This document shows positions 1-11,223 of a stretch of 55,641 nt of DNA, in pieces (within the stretch, counting starts at the first letter, position 1; each line of letters opens with the position of its first letter). The notes under the pieces are model-generated. The model did no database searches. It had not been told where the DNA came from and worked only from the letters and a program-made list of their open reading frames with translations. This DNA comes from Branchiostoma floridae. Taxonomy: Eukaryota > Chordata > Leptocardii > Amphioxiformes > Branchiostomatidae. The stretch spans positions 20,620-76,260 of the forward strand of contig NW_023365771.1 in assembly GCF_000003815.2 (NCBI RefSeq), given 5' to 3'. Both the position numbers and the translations under genes were made by a program.

Positions 1-2981
1 GCTAGGGTTAGGGTTAGGGTTAGTTTAGTGCTTAGAGGCAACATTGCTAAGAGTGTATTCTAGGCGGTCAAACTTGGTATCATTACAAAGGTATGTTGGT
101 ACAGATTTGTAATCTGCAAACCGTTTTGAAATCGGATGCTTACTTGCCGAGATATGACTTAAGCACTAACCGCTAGGGTTAGGGTTGGGGTTAGGGTAGT
201 GCTTAGAGGCAACATTGCTAAGAGTGTATTCTAGGCGGTCAAACTTGGTATCATTACAAAGGTATGTTGGTACAGATTTGTAATCTGCAAACCGTTTTGA
301 AATCGGATGCTTACTTGCCGAGATATGACTTAAGCACTAACCGCTAGGGTTAGGGTTAGGTTTAGGGTAGTGCTTAGAGGCAACATTGCTAAGAGTGTAT
401 TCTAGGCGTTCAAACTTGGTATCATTACAAATGTATGTTGGTAGAGATTTGTAATCTGCAAACCGTTTTGAAATCGGATGCTTACTTGCCGAGATATGAC
501 TTAAGCACTAACCGCTAGGGTTAGGGTTAGGGTTAGGGTAGTGCTTAGAGGCAACATTGCTAAGAGTGTATTCTAGGCGGTCAAACTTGGTATCATTACA
601 AAGGTATGTTGGTACAGATTTGTAATCTGCAAACCGTTTTGAAATCGGATGCTTACTTGCCGAGATATGACTTAAGCACTAACCGCTAGGGTTAGGGTTG
701 GTGTTAGGGTAGTGCTTAGAGGCAACATTGCTAAGAGTGTATTCTAGGCGGTCAAACTTGGAATTATTACAAAGGTATGTTGGTAGAGATTTGTAATCTG
801 CAAACCGTTTTAAAATCGGGTGCTTACTTGCCGAGATATGACTTATGCACTAACCGCTAGGGTTGGGGTTAGGGAAGTGCTTAGAAGGAACATTGCTAAG
901 AGTGTATTCTAGGCGGTCAAACTTGGAATTATTACAAAAGTATGTTGGTAGAGATTTGTAATCTGCAATCCGTTTTAAAATCGGGTGCTTACTTGCCGAG
1001 ATATGACTTAAGCACTAACCGCTAGGGTTAGGGTAGTGCTTAGAGGCAACATTGCTAAGAGTGTATTCTAGGTAGTCAATCTTGGTATCATTACAAAGGT
1101 ATGTTGGTACAGATTTTTAAACTTCAAATCATTTTGAAATCGGATGCTTACTTGCCGAGATATGACTTAAGCACTAACCGCTAGGGTTAGGGTTAGGGTT
1201 AGGGTAGTGCTTAGAGGCAACATTGCTAAGAGTGTATTCTAGGCGCTCAAACTTGGTATCATTACAAAGGTATGTTGGTACAGATTTGTAATCTGCAAAC
1301 CGTTTTGAAATCGGGTGCTTACCTGCCGAGATATGACTTAAGCACTAACCGCTAGGGTTAGGGTAGTGCTTAGAGGCAACATTGCTAAGAGTGTATTCTA
1401 GGCGGTCAAACTTGGTATCATTACAAAGGTATGTTGGTACAGATTTGTAATCTNNNNNNNNNNNNNNNNNNNNNNNNNNNNNNNNNNNNNNNNNNNNNNN
1501 NNNNNNNNNNNNNNNNNNNNNNNNNNNNNNNNNNNNNNNNNNNNNNNNNNNNNNNNNNNNNNNNNNNNNNNNNNNNNNNNNNNNNNNNNNNNNNNNNNNN
1601 NNNNNNNNNNNNNNNNNNNNNNNNNNNNNNNNNNNNNNNNNNNNNNNNNNNNNNNNNNNNNNNNNNNNNNNNNNNNNNNNNNNNNNNNNNNNNNNNNNNN
1701 NNNNNNNNNNNNNNNNNNNNNNNNNNNNNNNNNNNNNNNNNNNNNNNNNNNNNNNNNNNNNNNNNNNNNNNNNNNNNNNNNNNNNNNNNNNNNNNNNNNN
1801 NNNNNNNNNNNNNNNNNNNNNNNNNNNNNNNNNNNNNNNNNNNNNNNNNNNNNNNNNNNNNNNNNNNNNNNNNNNNNNNNNNNNNNNNNNNNNNNNNNNN
1901 NNNNNNNNNNNNNNNNNNNNNNNNNNNNNNNNNNNNNNNNNNNNNNNNNNNNNNNNNNNNNNNNNNNNNNNNNNNNNNNNNNNNNNNNNNNNNNNNNNNN
2001 NNNNNNNNNNNNNNNNNNNNNNNNNNNNNNNNNNNNNNNNNNNNNNNNNNNNNNNNNNNNNNNNNNNNNNNNNNNNNNNNNNNNNNNNNNNNNNNNNNNN
2101 NNNNNNNNNNNNNNNNNNNNNNNNNNNNNNNNNNNNNNNNNNNNNNNNNNNNNNNNNNNNNNNNNNNNNNNNNNNNNNNNNNNNNNNNNNNNNNNNNNNN
2201 NNNNNNNNNNNNNNNNNNNNNNNNNNNNNNNNNNNTCATCATTCAAGGTATGTTGGTACAGATTTGTAATCTGCAAACCAGTTTTGAAATCGGGTGCTTA
2301 CTTGCCGAGATATGACTTAAGCACTAACCGCTAGGGTTAGGGTAGTGCTTAGAGGCAACATTGCTAAGAGTGTATTCTAGGCGGTCAAACTTGGTATCAT
2401 TACAAAGGTATGTTGGTACAGATTTGTAATCTGCAAACCGGTTTGAAATCGGGTGCTTACTTGCCGAGATATGACTTAAGCGCTAACCGCTAGGGTTAGG
2501 GTTAGGGTAAGGGTAGTGCTTGGAGGCAACATTGCTAAGAGTGTATTCTAGGCGGTCAAACTTGGTATCATTACAAAGGTATGTTGGTAGAGATTTGTAA
2601 TCTGCAAACAGTTTTCAGATCGGATGCTTACTTGCCGAGATATGGCTTAAGCACTAACCGTTGGGTTAGGGTTAGGGTTAGGGTAGTGCTTAGAGGCAAC
2701 ATTGCTAAGAGTGTATTCTAGGTAGTCAAATTTGGTATCATTACAAAGGTATGTTGGTACAGATTTTTAAACTTCAAATCATTTTGAAATCGGATGCTTA
2801 CTTGCCGAGATATGACTTAAGCACTAACCGCTAGGGTTAGGGTTAGGGTAGTGCTTAGAGGCAACATTGCTAAGAGTGTATTCTAGGCGGTCAAACTTGG
2901 TATCATTACAAAGGTATGTTGGTACAGATTTGTAATCTGCAAACAGTTTTCAGATCGGATGCTTACTTGCCGAGATATGAC
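1..2981 (+). repeat. 171-bp satellite with embedded TTAGGG hexamers, left block
   Basis: Head-to-tail units begin with GTGCTTAGAGGCAAC at 28, 199, 370, 541, 712, 877, 1036, 1207 and 1366. After the N gap they begin at 2345, 2516, 2686 and 2851. Each unit has a conserved core of about 150 bp ending CACTAACCGCTAGGG, followed by one to three TTAGGG-like hexamers. Spacings are 171, 165 or 159 bp (one 170), so they differ by whole hexamers. Some hexamers are degenerate (TTGGGG, TAAGGG). No coding capacity is credible. The array continues at 6430 on the far side of an inserted transposon. Confidence 0.95.
1454..2235. other. Assembly gap (782 N) inside the satellite
   Basis: This is a run of N with satellite sequence on both sides. 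Open frames reported across it have no sequence support. Confidence 0.99.
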
Positions 2982-3480
2982 TTAAGAGCGAATGTCTGTA
3001 AGGGTCAAACAATGGTGGCACCGGTCAAAAAATAGAATTGGCTCCTTTTTTGCACAGTGATAGTACTTGGTACACAACCCCTCAAAATAGCTTTCTTTCT
3101 TCTCAGAACCCCTCGTTGCCATGGCAACAGGCCAAAGAAGTTTGGGGGCCATTTTGCCGGATTTGAGCATTTCAAAAACATGAAAATTGGCCAACTTAAG
3201 GGCACTATCACTGAACAGTGCTTTAACTAAACAACAAAGGCAGAATGTGCTGATCAAAGCAATGCCTAAGCCTGTATGAATTAGCAGTAAAGTTAATCTC
3301 CTGTAAATTCTAAGGCCCTGGGCAGCCTGAATACAATACACTGTTTTCAGGTTATAAATAATCTGAAATTTTGCCCAACTTCAAAGCACTGAAGGTCCAT
3401 AAGTATAAAATATTTTCGCTTGCAATTTACTAGAAATAATAACCTACTATAGGGCTATTAGATGAATGCTAGCAAAGTTT

Positions 3481-4035
3481 GGGTTCTTGTTTTGTTGCTA
3501 TGCAATCGTCCGTCGAAGTGGGTCAAATTTCATGATTTTGATAATATGTCATTTTGTGCTCTCTTTAAACAATCATAAGTCTCATACCAAAGTTGCTCTG
3601 CAATTAAAATCCACATGGATTATAAGCCAATGTATTGTCTATCAAATGCATGTTTGTAAAGTTCGGGTTCTTGTTTCGTTGCTACGTAATTGTCCTTTAA
3701 AGTGGGTCATTTTTTATGATTTTGATAAAATACATTATTTTGCATCATCTTCGAACAATCATAACTCACAAGCCAAAATTGTTCTGTAACTAGAATTTAC
3801 CTGAAATGTAAACCAAGATATTGTTTCTCAAGGTCATGCTTGTAAAGTTTGGGTTCTTGTTTTGTTGCTAAGCAATTGTCCATTAAATTGGGTCAATTTC
3901 ATGATTTTGATGATATATCATTTTGTGCTCTCTTTGAACTGTCATAAGTCGCAAAGTAAATTTGTTCTGAAATTGAAATTAACAAGGAATACAAACGAAT
4001 ATATTGTCTATCAAATGCTTGTTTGGACAGTTCGA
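3481..4035 (+). repeat. Three tandem units of about 185 bp in the left arm of the foldback element
   Basis: The phrase GGGTTCTTGTTTTGTTGCTA recurs at 3481, 3665 and 3851 (spacings 184 and 186). Each occurrence is followed by a diverged block containing CATGATTTTGAT and AATCATAA. The mirror copy lies at about 5375-5930 in the right arm. The duplication therefore came before the arms were paired, or was copied along with them. Confidence 0.75.
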
Positions 4036-4399
4036 GTTCGGGTATTATAACAGTGAATGTACATGTCCCTGAAAGTAGGTCGTATTCCACTGACTTTTCC
4101 ACAAATCATGGTCTTGACAACAGTGATACACAGTCTTTGTTTTTATAGAACCGATGTAGCAATGTACTATCACCATGGAAAAAAACATTTGTGGGGATTA
4201 TATTCTACACAAAGTCATATTTATGTTTAAAGTCAGATTAATCCACACTGAACTTTCAAACATTCTGCTAGTTTTAAAGCTAAGCATGACGTATGACTAC
4301 AGTCTTGAACATGTTTGCATCCCCACAATATGGCGACTTATTTCTACATTGGAACAAATATCTTAAATCTCTGTGCATCTTTCTTTCACAGTAATGTGA

Positions 4400-4885
4400 C
4401 AAACATGTGCATTTTCAACTTCTGCTAACACACTCATTTTCAGCAAGGACATGAACTTCGGTCTTCTTAAATTTTCGCCACATACATGGACTTCCAAAGG
4501 CAATCAATTATTGGTGATCGCAAATCAGATTTAGGAATGTTAGTTCGTACAATTTCAATTTCCTTGCCAAATCGCAAGCTTATATGTGTCTCCCAAAAAG
4601 GAAGACGTAGATAAACGTCATTCGTTGCTTCATTTTGATCTTTACTGTTGATAGATTCGAACAAAGTTAGGTCAAGATGCTGACCTTCATCATCCTCTGC
4701 CGTAATTTGACGTTATCCTGTCAAGCTAATTTCCACACAGACAGACTAGCAGACAAACATCAATCGCCGCCAGGAGTTGGCATTTCAGGCAAACTTCAAG
4801 AGCAACCTACTAGGTTCATTCTTGCCCTTGCTTAAAACGAGTATGGTCCATTGAATAGCAGAAACTGAAAAACGCATGTTTTCAC
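4400..4885. other. Unpaired spacer of the foldback element
   Basis: This AT-rich sequence lies between the two inverted arms. The longest open frame, 65 codons on the minus strand at 4467-4664, resembles nothing I recognise. I see no transposase motif. Confidence 0.6.
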
Positions 4886-5234
4886 ATAAATGCTACCGTG
4901 AAAAGAAAGATGCACAGAGATTTATGATATTCGTTCCAAATATGTATATACACTGTATAAGCTAAGTCTTCAAGAGTCATATTGTGGGGATGCAAACATG
5001 TTCAAGACTGTAGTCATACGTTATGCTTAGCAGTAAAACTAGCAGAATGTTTGAAAGTTCAGAGTGAATTAATCTGACATTAAACATAAATATGACTTTG
5101 TGTAGAATATAATCCCTACAAATGTTTTGTTATGGTGATAGTACATTGCTACATCGGTTCTATAAAAACAAAGACTGTGACATGTGTATCACTGTTGTCA
5201 AGAACATGAGAAGAATGTATACACCTGAGATAAA

Positions 5235-5334
5235 NNNNNNNNNNNNNNNNNNNNNNNNNNNNNNNNNNNNNNNNNNNNNNNNNNNNNNNNNNNNNNNNNN
5301 NNNNNNNNNNNNNNNNNNNNNNNNNNNNNNNNNN
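5235..5334. other. Assembly gap (100 N) inside the foldback element
   Basis: Outside the gap, 4075 pairs with 5335. Inside it, about 4111 pairs with about 5206. The missing sequence is therefore probably much shorter than 100 bases, and the N count is a placeholder. Confidence 0.95.
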
Positions 5335-6429
5335 CTTTCAGGGACATGTACATTCACTGTTATAATACCCGGACTCGAACTGTCCAAACAAGCATTTGAT
5401 AGACAATATATTCGTTTGTATTCCTTGTTAATTTCAATTTCAGAACAAATTTGCTTTGCGACTTATGACAGTTCAAAGAGAGCACAAAATGATATATCAT
5501 CAAAATCATGAAATTGACCCAATTAAATGGACAATTGCTTAGCAACAAAACAAGAACCCAAACTTTACAAGCATGACCTTGAGAAACAATATCTTGGTTT
5601 ACATTTCAGGTAAATTCTAGTTACAGAACAATTTTGGCTTGTGAGTTATGATTGTTCGAAGATGATGCAAAATAATGTATTTTATCAAAATCATAAAAAA
5701 TGACCCACTTTAAAGGACAATTACGTAGCAACGAAACAAGAACCCGAACTTTACAAACATGCATTTGATAGACAATACATTGGCTTATAATCCATGTGAA
5801 TTTTAATTACAGAGCAACTTTGGTATGGGACTTATGATTGTTTAAAGAGAGCACAAAATGACATATTATCAAAATCATGAAATTTGACCCATTTCGACGA
5901 ACAATTGCATAGCAACAAAACAAGAACCCAAACTTTGCTAGCATTCATCTAATAGCCCTATAGTAGGTTATTATTTGTAGTAAATTGTAAGCGAAAATAT
6001 TTTATACTTATGGACTTTCAGTGCTTTGAAGTTGGGCAAAATTTCAGATTATTTATAACCTGAAAACAGTGTATTGTATTCAGGCTGCCCAGGGCCTTAG
6101 AATTTACAGGAGATTAACTTTACTGCTGTTTCATACAAGTTTAGGCATTGCTTTGATCAGCACATTCTGCCTTTGTTGTTTAGTTAAAGCATTGTTCAGT
6201 GATAGTGCCCTTAAGTTGGCCAATTTTCATGTTTTTGAAATGCTCAAATCCGGCAAAATGGCCCCCAAACTTCTTTGGCCTGTTGCCATGGCAACGAGGG
6301 GTTCTGAGAAGAAAGAAAGCTATTTTGAGGGGTTGTGTACCAAGTACTATCACTGTGCAAAAAAGGAGCCAAATCTATTTTTTGACCGGTGCCACCATTG
6401 TTTGACCCTTACAGACATTCGCTCTTAAG

Positions 6430-7177
6430 CACTAACCGCTAGGGTTAGGGTTAGGGTTAGGGTAAGGGTAGTGCTTGGAGGCAACATTGCTAAGAGTGTA
6501 TTCTAGGCGGTCAAACTTGGTATCATTACAAAGGTATGTTGGTACAGATTTGTAATCTGCAAACAGTTTTCAGATCGGATGCTTACTTGCCGAGATATGA
6601 CTTAAGCACTAACCGCTAGGGTTAGGGTTGGTGTTAGGGTAGTGCTTAGAGGCAACATTGCTAAGAGTGTATTCTAGGCGGTCAAACTTGGAATTATTAC
6701 AAAGGTATGTTGGTACAGATTTGTAATCTGCAAACCGTTTTAAAATCGGGTGCTTACTTGCCGAGATATGACTTATGCACTAACCGCTAGGGTTAGGGTT
6801 AGGGTTAGGGTAGTGCTTAGAGGCAACATTGCTAAGAGTGTATTCTAGGCGGTCAAACTTGGTATCATTACAAAGGTATGTTGGTAGAGATTTGTAATCT
6901 GCAAACCGTTTTGAAATCGGATGCTTACTTGCCGAGATATGACTTAAGCACTAACCGCTAGGGTTAGGGTTAGGGTTAGGGTAGTGCTTAGAGGCAACAT
7001 TGCTAAGAGTGTATTCTAGGGGGTCAAACTTGGTATCATTACAAAGGTATGTTGGTACAGATTCGTAATCTGCAAACCGTTTTGAAATCAGGTGCTTACT
7101 TGCCGAGATATGACTTAAGCACTAACCGCTAGGGTTAGGTAGCAGCTTAGAGGCAACATTGCTAAGAGTGTATTCTA
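6430..7177 (+). repeat. 171-bp satellite with TTAGGG hexamers, right block
   Basis: This continues the left satellite block after the transposon. Units begin at 6471, 6642, 6813 and 6984, all 171 bp apart. A partial, shortened unit begins near 7142. It runs into a 100-N gap, beyond which a different repeat starts. Confidence 0.93.
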
Positions 7178-7277
7178 NNNNNNNNNNNNNNNNNNNNNNN
7201 NNNNNNNNNNNNNNNNNNNNNNNNNNNNNNNNNNNNNNNNNNNNNNNNNNNNNNNNNNNNNNNNNNNNNNNNNNNNN
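7178..7277. other. Assembly gap (100 N)
   Basis: The N run separates the 171-bp satellite from the 11-bp minisatellite, so the true junction is unknown. Confidence 0.99.
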
Positions 7278-7617
7278 TATGGCCAAGGTATGGCCAAGGT
7301 ATGACCATGGTATGGCCAAGGTATGACAAAGGTATGAGCAAGGTATGGCCAAGGTATGACCAAGGTATGACCAAGGTATGACCAACGTATGACCAAGGTA
7401 TGGCCAAGGTATGACCAAGGTATGACCAAGGTATGGCCAAGTCATGACCAAGGTATAGCCAAGGTATGACCAAGTATGGCCAAGGTATGGCCATGGTATG
7501 ACCAAGGTATGACCAAGGTATGACCCAGGTATGGCCAAGGTATGACCAAGGTATGACCAAGGCATGACCAAGGTATAACCAAGGTATGGCCAAGGTATGG
7601 CCAAGGTATGACCAAGG

Positions 7618-7690
7618 TATGGCTAATAAAGGTATGGCTATGAGTATGGCTAACGTTGCACACCCCAGTCCTTCCGCGACCAATATGGCC
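7618..7690 (+). repeat. Diverged block inside the minisatellite, copy 1
   Basis: The block reads GGCTAATAAAGGTATGGCTA, then a segment with AACGTTGCACACCCCAGTCC and TTCCGCGACC. Related blocks lie at 8270-8338, 8775-8845 and 11568-11635, with a shortened copy at 11224-11270. They mark a higher-order repeat unit of several hundred bases in the array. Confidence 0.85.
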
Positions 7691-8269
7691 AAGGTATGGC
7701 CAAAGTATGACCAAGGTGTGGCCAAGGTATGACCAAGGTATTGCCAAGGTATTACCAAGGTAAGACCAATGTATGGCAAAGGTATGACCAAGGTATTACC
7801 AAGGTATGACCAAGGTATGACCAAGGTATGGCCAAGGTATGGCCAAGGTATGACCAAGGATTTACCAAGGTATGACCAAGGTATGGCCAAGGTATGGCCA
7901 AGGTATGGCCAAGGTATGACCAAGGTATGACCAAGGTATTACCAAGGTATGACCAAGGTATGACCAAGGTATGGCCAAGGTATCTCCAAGGTATGACCAA
8001 GGTATGACCAAGGTATGACCATGGTATGGTCAAGGTATGGCCAAGGTATGACCAAGGTATGACCAAGGTATGACCAAGGTATGACCAAGGTATGGCCAAG
8101 GTATGGCCAAGGTATGACCAAGGTATGACCAAGGTATGACCAAGGTATGGCCAAGGTATGACCAATGTATGACCAAGTTATGACCCAGGTATGACCAAGG
8201 TATGACCAAGGTATGAACAAGGTATTACCAAGGTATGACCAAGGTTTGACCAAGGTATGGCCAAGGTAT

Positions 8270-8338
8270 GGCTATTAAAGGTATGTCTATGACTATGGGT
8301 AACGGTGCACCGCCCAGTTCTTCCGCGACCGGTATGGC
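8270..8338 (+). repeat. Diverged block inside the minisatellite, copy 2
   Basis: Same block as at 7618, with changes (GGCTATTAAAGG, AACGGTGCACCGCCC). It is closer to the 11568 copy (AACGGTGCACAGCCC) than to its nearest neighbours. That suggests at least two sub-types. Confidence 0.85.
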
Positions 8339-8774
8339 CAAAGTATGGCCAAGGTATGACCAAGGTATAGCCAAGGTATGGCCAAGGTATGGCCAAGTCA
8401 TGACCAAGGTATGGCCAAGGTATTGACAAGGTATGACAAAGGTATGGCCAAGGTATGACCAAGGTATGACCAAGGTATGGCCAAGGTATGACCAATGTAT
8501 GACCAAGGTATGGCCAATTCATGACCAAGGTATGGCCAAGGTATGGCCAAGGTATGGCCAAGGTATGACCAAGGTATGACCAAGTTAAGACCAAGGTATG
8601 GCCAAGGTATGACCAAGGTATAAGCAAAGTATGGCCAAGGTATGGCCATGGTATGACCAAGGTATGACCAAGGTATGACCAAGGTATGGCCAAGGTATGA
8701 CCAAGGTATGACCAAGGCATGACCAAGGTATGACCAAGGTATGGCCAAGGTATGGCCAAGGTATGGCCAAGGTA

Positions 8775-8845
8775 TGGCTAATAAAGGTATGGCTATGAGT
8801 ATGGCTAACGTTGCACACCCCAGTCCTTCCGCGACCGATATGGCC
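8775..8845 (+). repeat. Diverged block inside the minisatellite, copy 3
   Basis: This is nearly identical to the 7618 copy, including AACGTTGCACACCCC and TTCCGCGACC. It lies just upstream of the LINE insertion. Confidence 0.85.
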
Positions 8846-8922
8846 AAGGTATGGCTAAAGTATGACCAAGGTATGGCCAAGGTATGACCAAGGTATGGCT
8901 AAGGTATTTTTTGGCTAAGGTA

Positions 8923-10224
8923 TCAGTTTTGCCGGTATTTTCAAAAGTCCTAGAGAAATTAGTATACAAGAGAATTCTACAGCACTTAGAAGATAATAAC
9001 ATTCTCCATGAACACCAATATGGCTTCCGTAAACACCTTTCAACATATATGACACTTTTGAAATTAGTAGATAAAATTTCCTCGGCCATAGAAAAGAATG
9101 AATTCACCATTGGTGTGTTTCTGGACTTGTCGAAAGCATTCGACACCGTGAACCATAAAATTCTATTAGAAAAACTTAACTGTTATGGCTTTCAAGGATA
9201 TGTTTTCACATGGCTAAAAGACTATTTATCTAACAGAAAACAGTATGTTTCCAATAATACCTACTCCTCAGATACAAGATCAATTTCCTGTGGCGTCCCT
9301 CAAGGTTCTATACTTGGTCCTCTATTATTTCTCATATATATCAACGATTTGGCTTATGTATCTGATGAGCTATATGCACTACTATTTGCAGATGATACTA
9401 ACTTGTTTTCATCACATTCTGACCTTGATATATTAGTCAGTAAAATGAATAGAGAATTAGACAAAGTAAACAAATGGTTCCAAATTAACAAATTATCCTT
9501 AAATGTCAAGAAAACAAATTTCATTATTTTTGCAGGGAAGAAAAAATACAATAAGGAAAATGTTAAAATAGTTATTAATAACACACCAATTAATCAAGTT
9601 ACGCACACGTGTTTCTTAGGTGTCACCATTGATGACAAACTTACCTGGAAAAAACATATTGACCTTATTTGCAAAAAAATCTATAAAAACATAGGTATTG
9701 TCAGAAAAATCGCAATGCTACTATCTTCTAAAACATATATGATATTATACTATAGTTTACTATATCCCTATCTTGCATATTGTAACATTGTATGGGCGAG
9801 TACGTACTCCACATCACTTAAACCTCTACTTCTTCTGCAGAAACGCTTCGTCCGAATAGTCTCAAATGTGTCGTATACATTCCCTTCTGCATCTTTGTTT
9901 CGTAATTTAAAAGTATTAACTATATATGATATAAACAAACTGCAAAGTTTCCTTTTTGTTCACAAAACAATTAATAGTTCTTCTATACCTAAGCAATTCC
10001 AGAACCTTTTCCATCACAATTCAGACCACCATCATTACAATACTAGACAGTCTAACCATTTAAAACAGATACAAGTAAAAACACAACAAAGAAAGTTTTC
10101 CATGTTCTTCAAGTGTCCGCAAATCTGGAATAGTTTAAATGAAACCTTACATCATTGTCATTCACAACCCATCTTCAAAAACCTGTTAAAAAAGTCAATA
10201 TTAGATAATCAAACATTTAATTAA
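8923..10224 (+). CDS. Reverse transcriptase domain of the truncated LINE (partial ORF2)
   Basis: The frame encodes a non-LTR reverse transcriptase that would copy the element's RNA at a nicked target. Visible motifs in order are LPVFSKVLEKLVYKRI, QYGFRKHLST, FLDLSKAFDTVNH, CGVPQGSILGPLLFLIYIND and the catalytic LLFADD near 9380. LGVTIDDKLTW and the C-terminal tail up to the stop at 10222-10224 follow. An open frame starts upstream at 8884, but its first dozen residues come from the minisatellite, so that start codon is accidental. The frame shows no stops or frameshifts over about 430 codons, so the insertion is fairly young. Without an endonuclease or ORF1 it cannot mobilise itself. Confidence 0.9.
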   Translation, partial: SVLPVFSKVLEKLVYKRILQHLEDNNILHEHQYGFRKHLSTYMTLLKLVDKISSAIEKNEFTIGVFLDLSKAFDTVNHKILLEKLNCYGFQGYVFTWLKDYLSNRKQYVSNNTYSSDTRSISCGVPQGSILGPLLFLIYINDLAYVSDELYALLFADDTNLFSSHSDLDILVSKMNRELDKVNKWFQINKLSLNVKKTNFIIFAGKKKYNKENVKIVINNTPINQVTHTCFLGVTIDDKLTWKKHIDLICKKIYKNIGIVRKIAMLLSSKTYMILYYSLLYPYLAYCNIVWASTYSTSLKPLLLLQKRFVRIVSNVSYTFPSASLFRNLKVLTIYDINKLQSFLFVHKTINSSSIPKQFQNLFHHNSDHHHYNTRQSNHLKQIQVKTQQRKFSMFFKCPQIWNSLNETLHHCHSQPIFKNLLKKSILDNQTFN

Positions 10225-10558
10225 TCTCACATTCATTGTCAGTTGTTACATTTCTTTTAATGTTATATTCTTATAACATCATTTCATTCATTTCGCCGTT
10301 ATGATATTGCATAAGTTATCAATTATTGAACTATTATGATTTATTTCCATTTTGTTAATTGATATAATTCTTTTGGTTACATTATTGTCTAATGTTTAAT
10401 TTTACACGTCTATTCCATCTTGTTACTTTGGAGGAAGACTTTGTACAAGCCACGAGGCTTTTTCTTCCCCCTTGCACGTACTTTCTTCCTTTAACTTGTT
10501 TTATGTTAACTTTTTAAAGATTGTGCAAAATAAATAAAGTCAAAAAAAAGTCAAAAGT
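10225..10558 (+). other. 3' untranslated region and tail of the truncated LINE
   Basis: This AT-rich sequence follows the stop codon. It contains CACGAGGCTTTTTCTTCCCCC and ends in AATAAATAAAG plus an A-rich tail. LINE 3' ends of this kind carry the signal recognised by the reverse transcriptase. Confidence 0.75.
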
Positions 10559-11223
10559 CAAGGTATTACCAAGGTATGACCAATGTATGGCAAAGGTATT
10601 GCCAAGGTATGACCAAGGTATGACCAAGGTATGACCAAGGTATGACCAAGGTATGGCCAAGGTATGGCCAAGGTATGGCCAAGGTATGACCAAGGTATGA
10701 CCACGGTATGACCAAGGTATGACCGAGGTATGGCCAAGGTATGACCAAGGTATGACCAAGGTATGACCAAGGTATGGTCAAGGTATAGTCAAGGTATGGC
10801 CAAGGTATGACCAAGGTATGACCAAGGTATGACCAAGGTATGGCCAAGGTTTGAGCAAGGTATGGCCAAGGTATGACCAAGGTATAGCTAAGTCATGAGC
10901 AAGGTATGGCCAAGGTATGGCCAAGGTATGACCAAGGTATAGCCAAGGTACGGCCAAGGTATGACCAAGGTATGACCAAGGTATGGCCAAGGTATGGCCA
11001 AGGTATGGCCAAGGTAAGACCAAGGTATGGCCAAGGTATGACCAAGGTATGACCAAGGTATGAGCAAGGTATGGCCAAGGTATGGCCATGGTATGACCAA
11101 GGTATGACCAAGGTATGACCAAGGTATGGCCAAGGTATGACCAAGGTATGACCAAGGCATGACCAAGGGATGACCAAGGTATGGCCAAGGTATGGCCAAG
11201 GTATGGCCAAGGTATGGCCAAGG

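Larger units (their letters stand above)
2986..6424. mobile_element. Foldback DNA transposon with about 1.4-kb inverted arms (Sola3-like)
   Basis: The element starts GAGCGAATGTCTGTAAGGGT and ends with the reverse complement of that sequence. It is flanked on both sides by TTAA (2982-2985 and 6425-6428). The satellite units next to it carry an uninterrupted gacTTAAgcac, so the empty site is visible many times. The arms pair from 2986/6424 inward with no net length change as far as 4075/5335, and detectable pairing continues to about 4395/4890. The spacer of about 490 bp is unpaired. No transposase frame is visible, so it is non-autonomous. TTAA duplication with GAG termini is what I recall for the Sola3 superfamily. 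piggyBac also uses TTAA but normally starts CCC. The clade name is therefore tentative, while the element boundaries are firm. Confidence 0.85.
7278..8922 (+). repeat. 11-bp minisatellite GGTATGACCAA / GGTATGGCCAA, array 1 left part
   Basis: This is a nearly uninterrupted array of GGTATGACCAA, with GGTATGGCCAA as the second common form. Rarer forms include GGTATTACCAA and GGTATAGCCAA. The minus strand has no stop codon in any register of the 11-mer. It therefore shows long open frames with an 11-residue periodic peptide in all three frames. That is a by-product of the repeat and not evidence of genes. Confidence 0.97.
8923..10558 (+). mobile_element. 5'-truncated CR1/L2-like LINE inserted in the minisatellite
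   Basis: The minisatellite stops near 8922 and resumes near 10559. The insert begins just before the first conserved reverse-transcriptase block and ends with an A-rich tail (AATAAATAAAG, then AAAGTCA-like steps, 10529-10558). The endonuclease and ORF1 regions are missing, which is typical of 5' truncation during target-primed reverse transcription. A target-site duplication cannot be read because both flanks are the same repeat. The reverse-transcriptase sequence suggests the CR1/L2 group. The sub-clade is not certain. Confidence 0.9.

Noticed and set aside
1398-2315. Open frames of about 270-290 codons near the start of the window
   Set aside because: They consist almost entirely of N. The same holds for frames across 20172-20651, 31353-32102, 34273-34995 and 41735-43174.
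2982-3341. 119-codon frame at the left end of the foldback element and its mirror at 6069-6428
   Set aside because: It is duplicated only because the arms are inverted copies. It shows no transposase motif or known domain, and its end overlaps the terminal repeat and TTAA site.
1-7177. A true telomere at the window start
   Set aside because: Hexamers come in ones to threes between cores and never as a pure run. The TTAGGG strand reads toward internal DNA.
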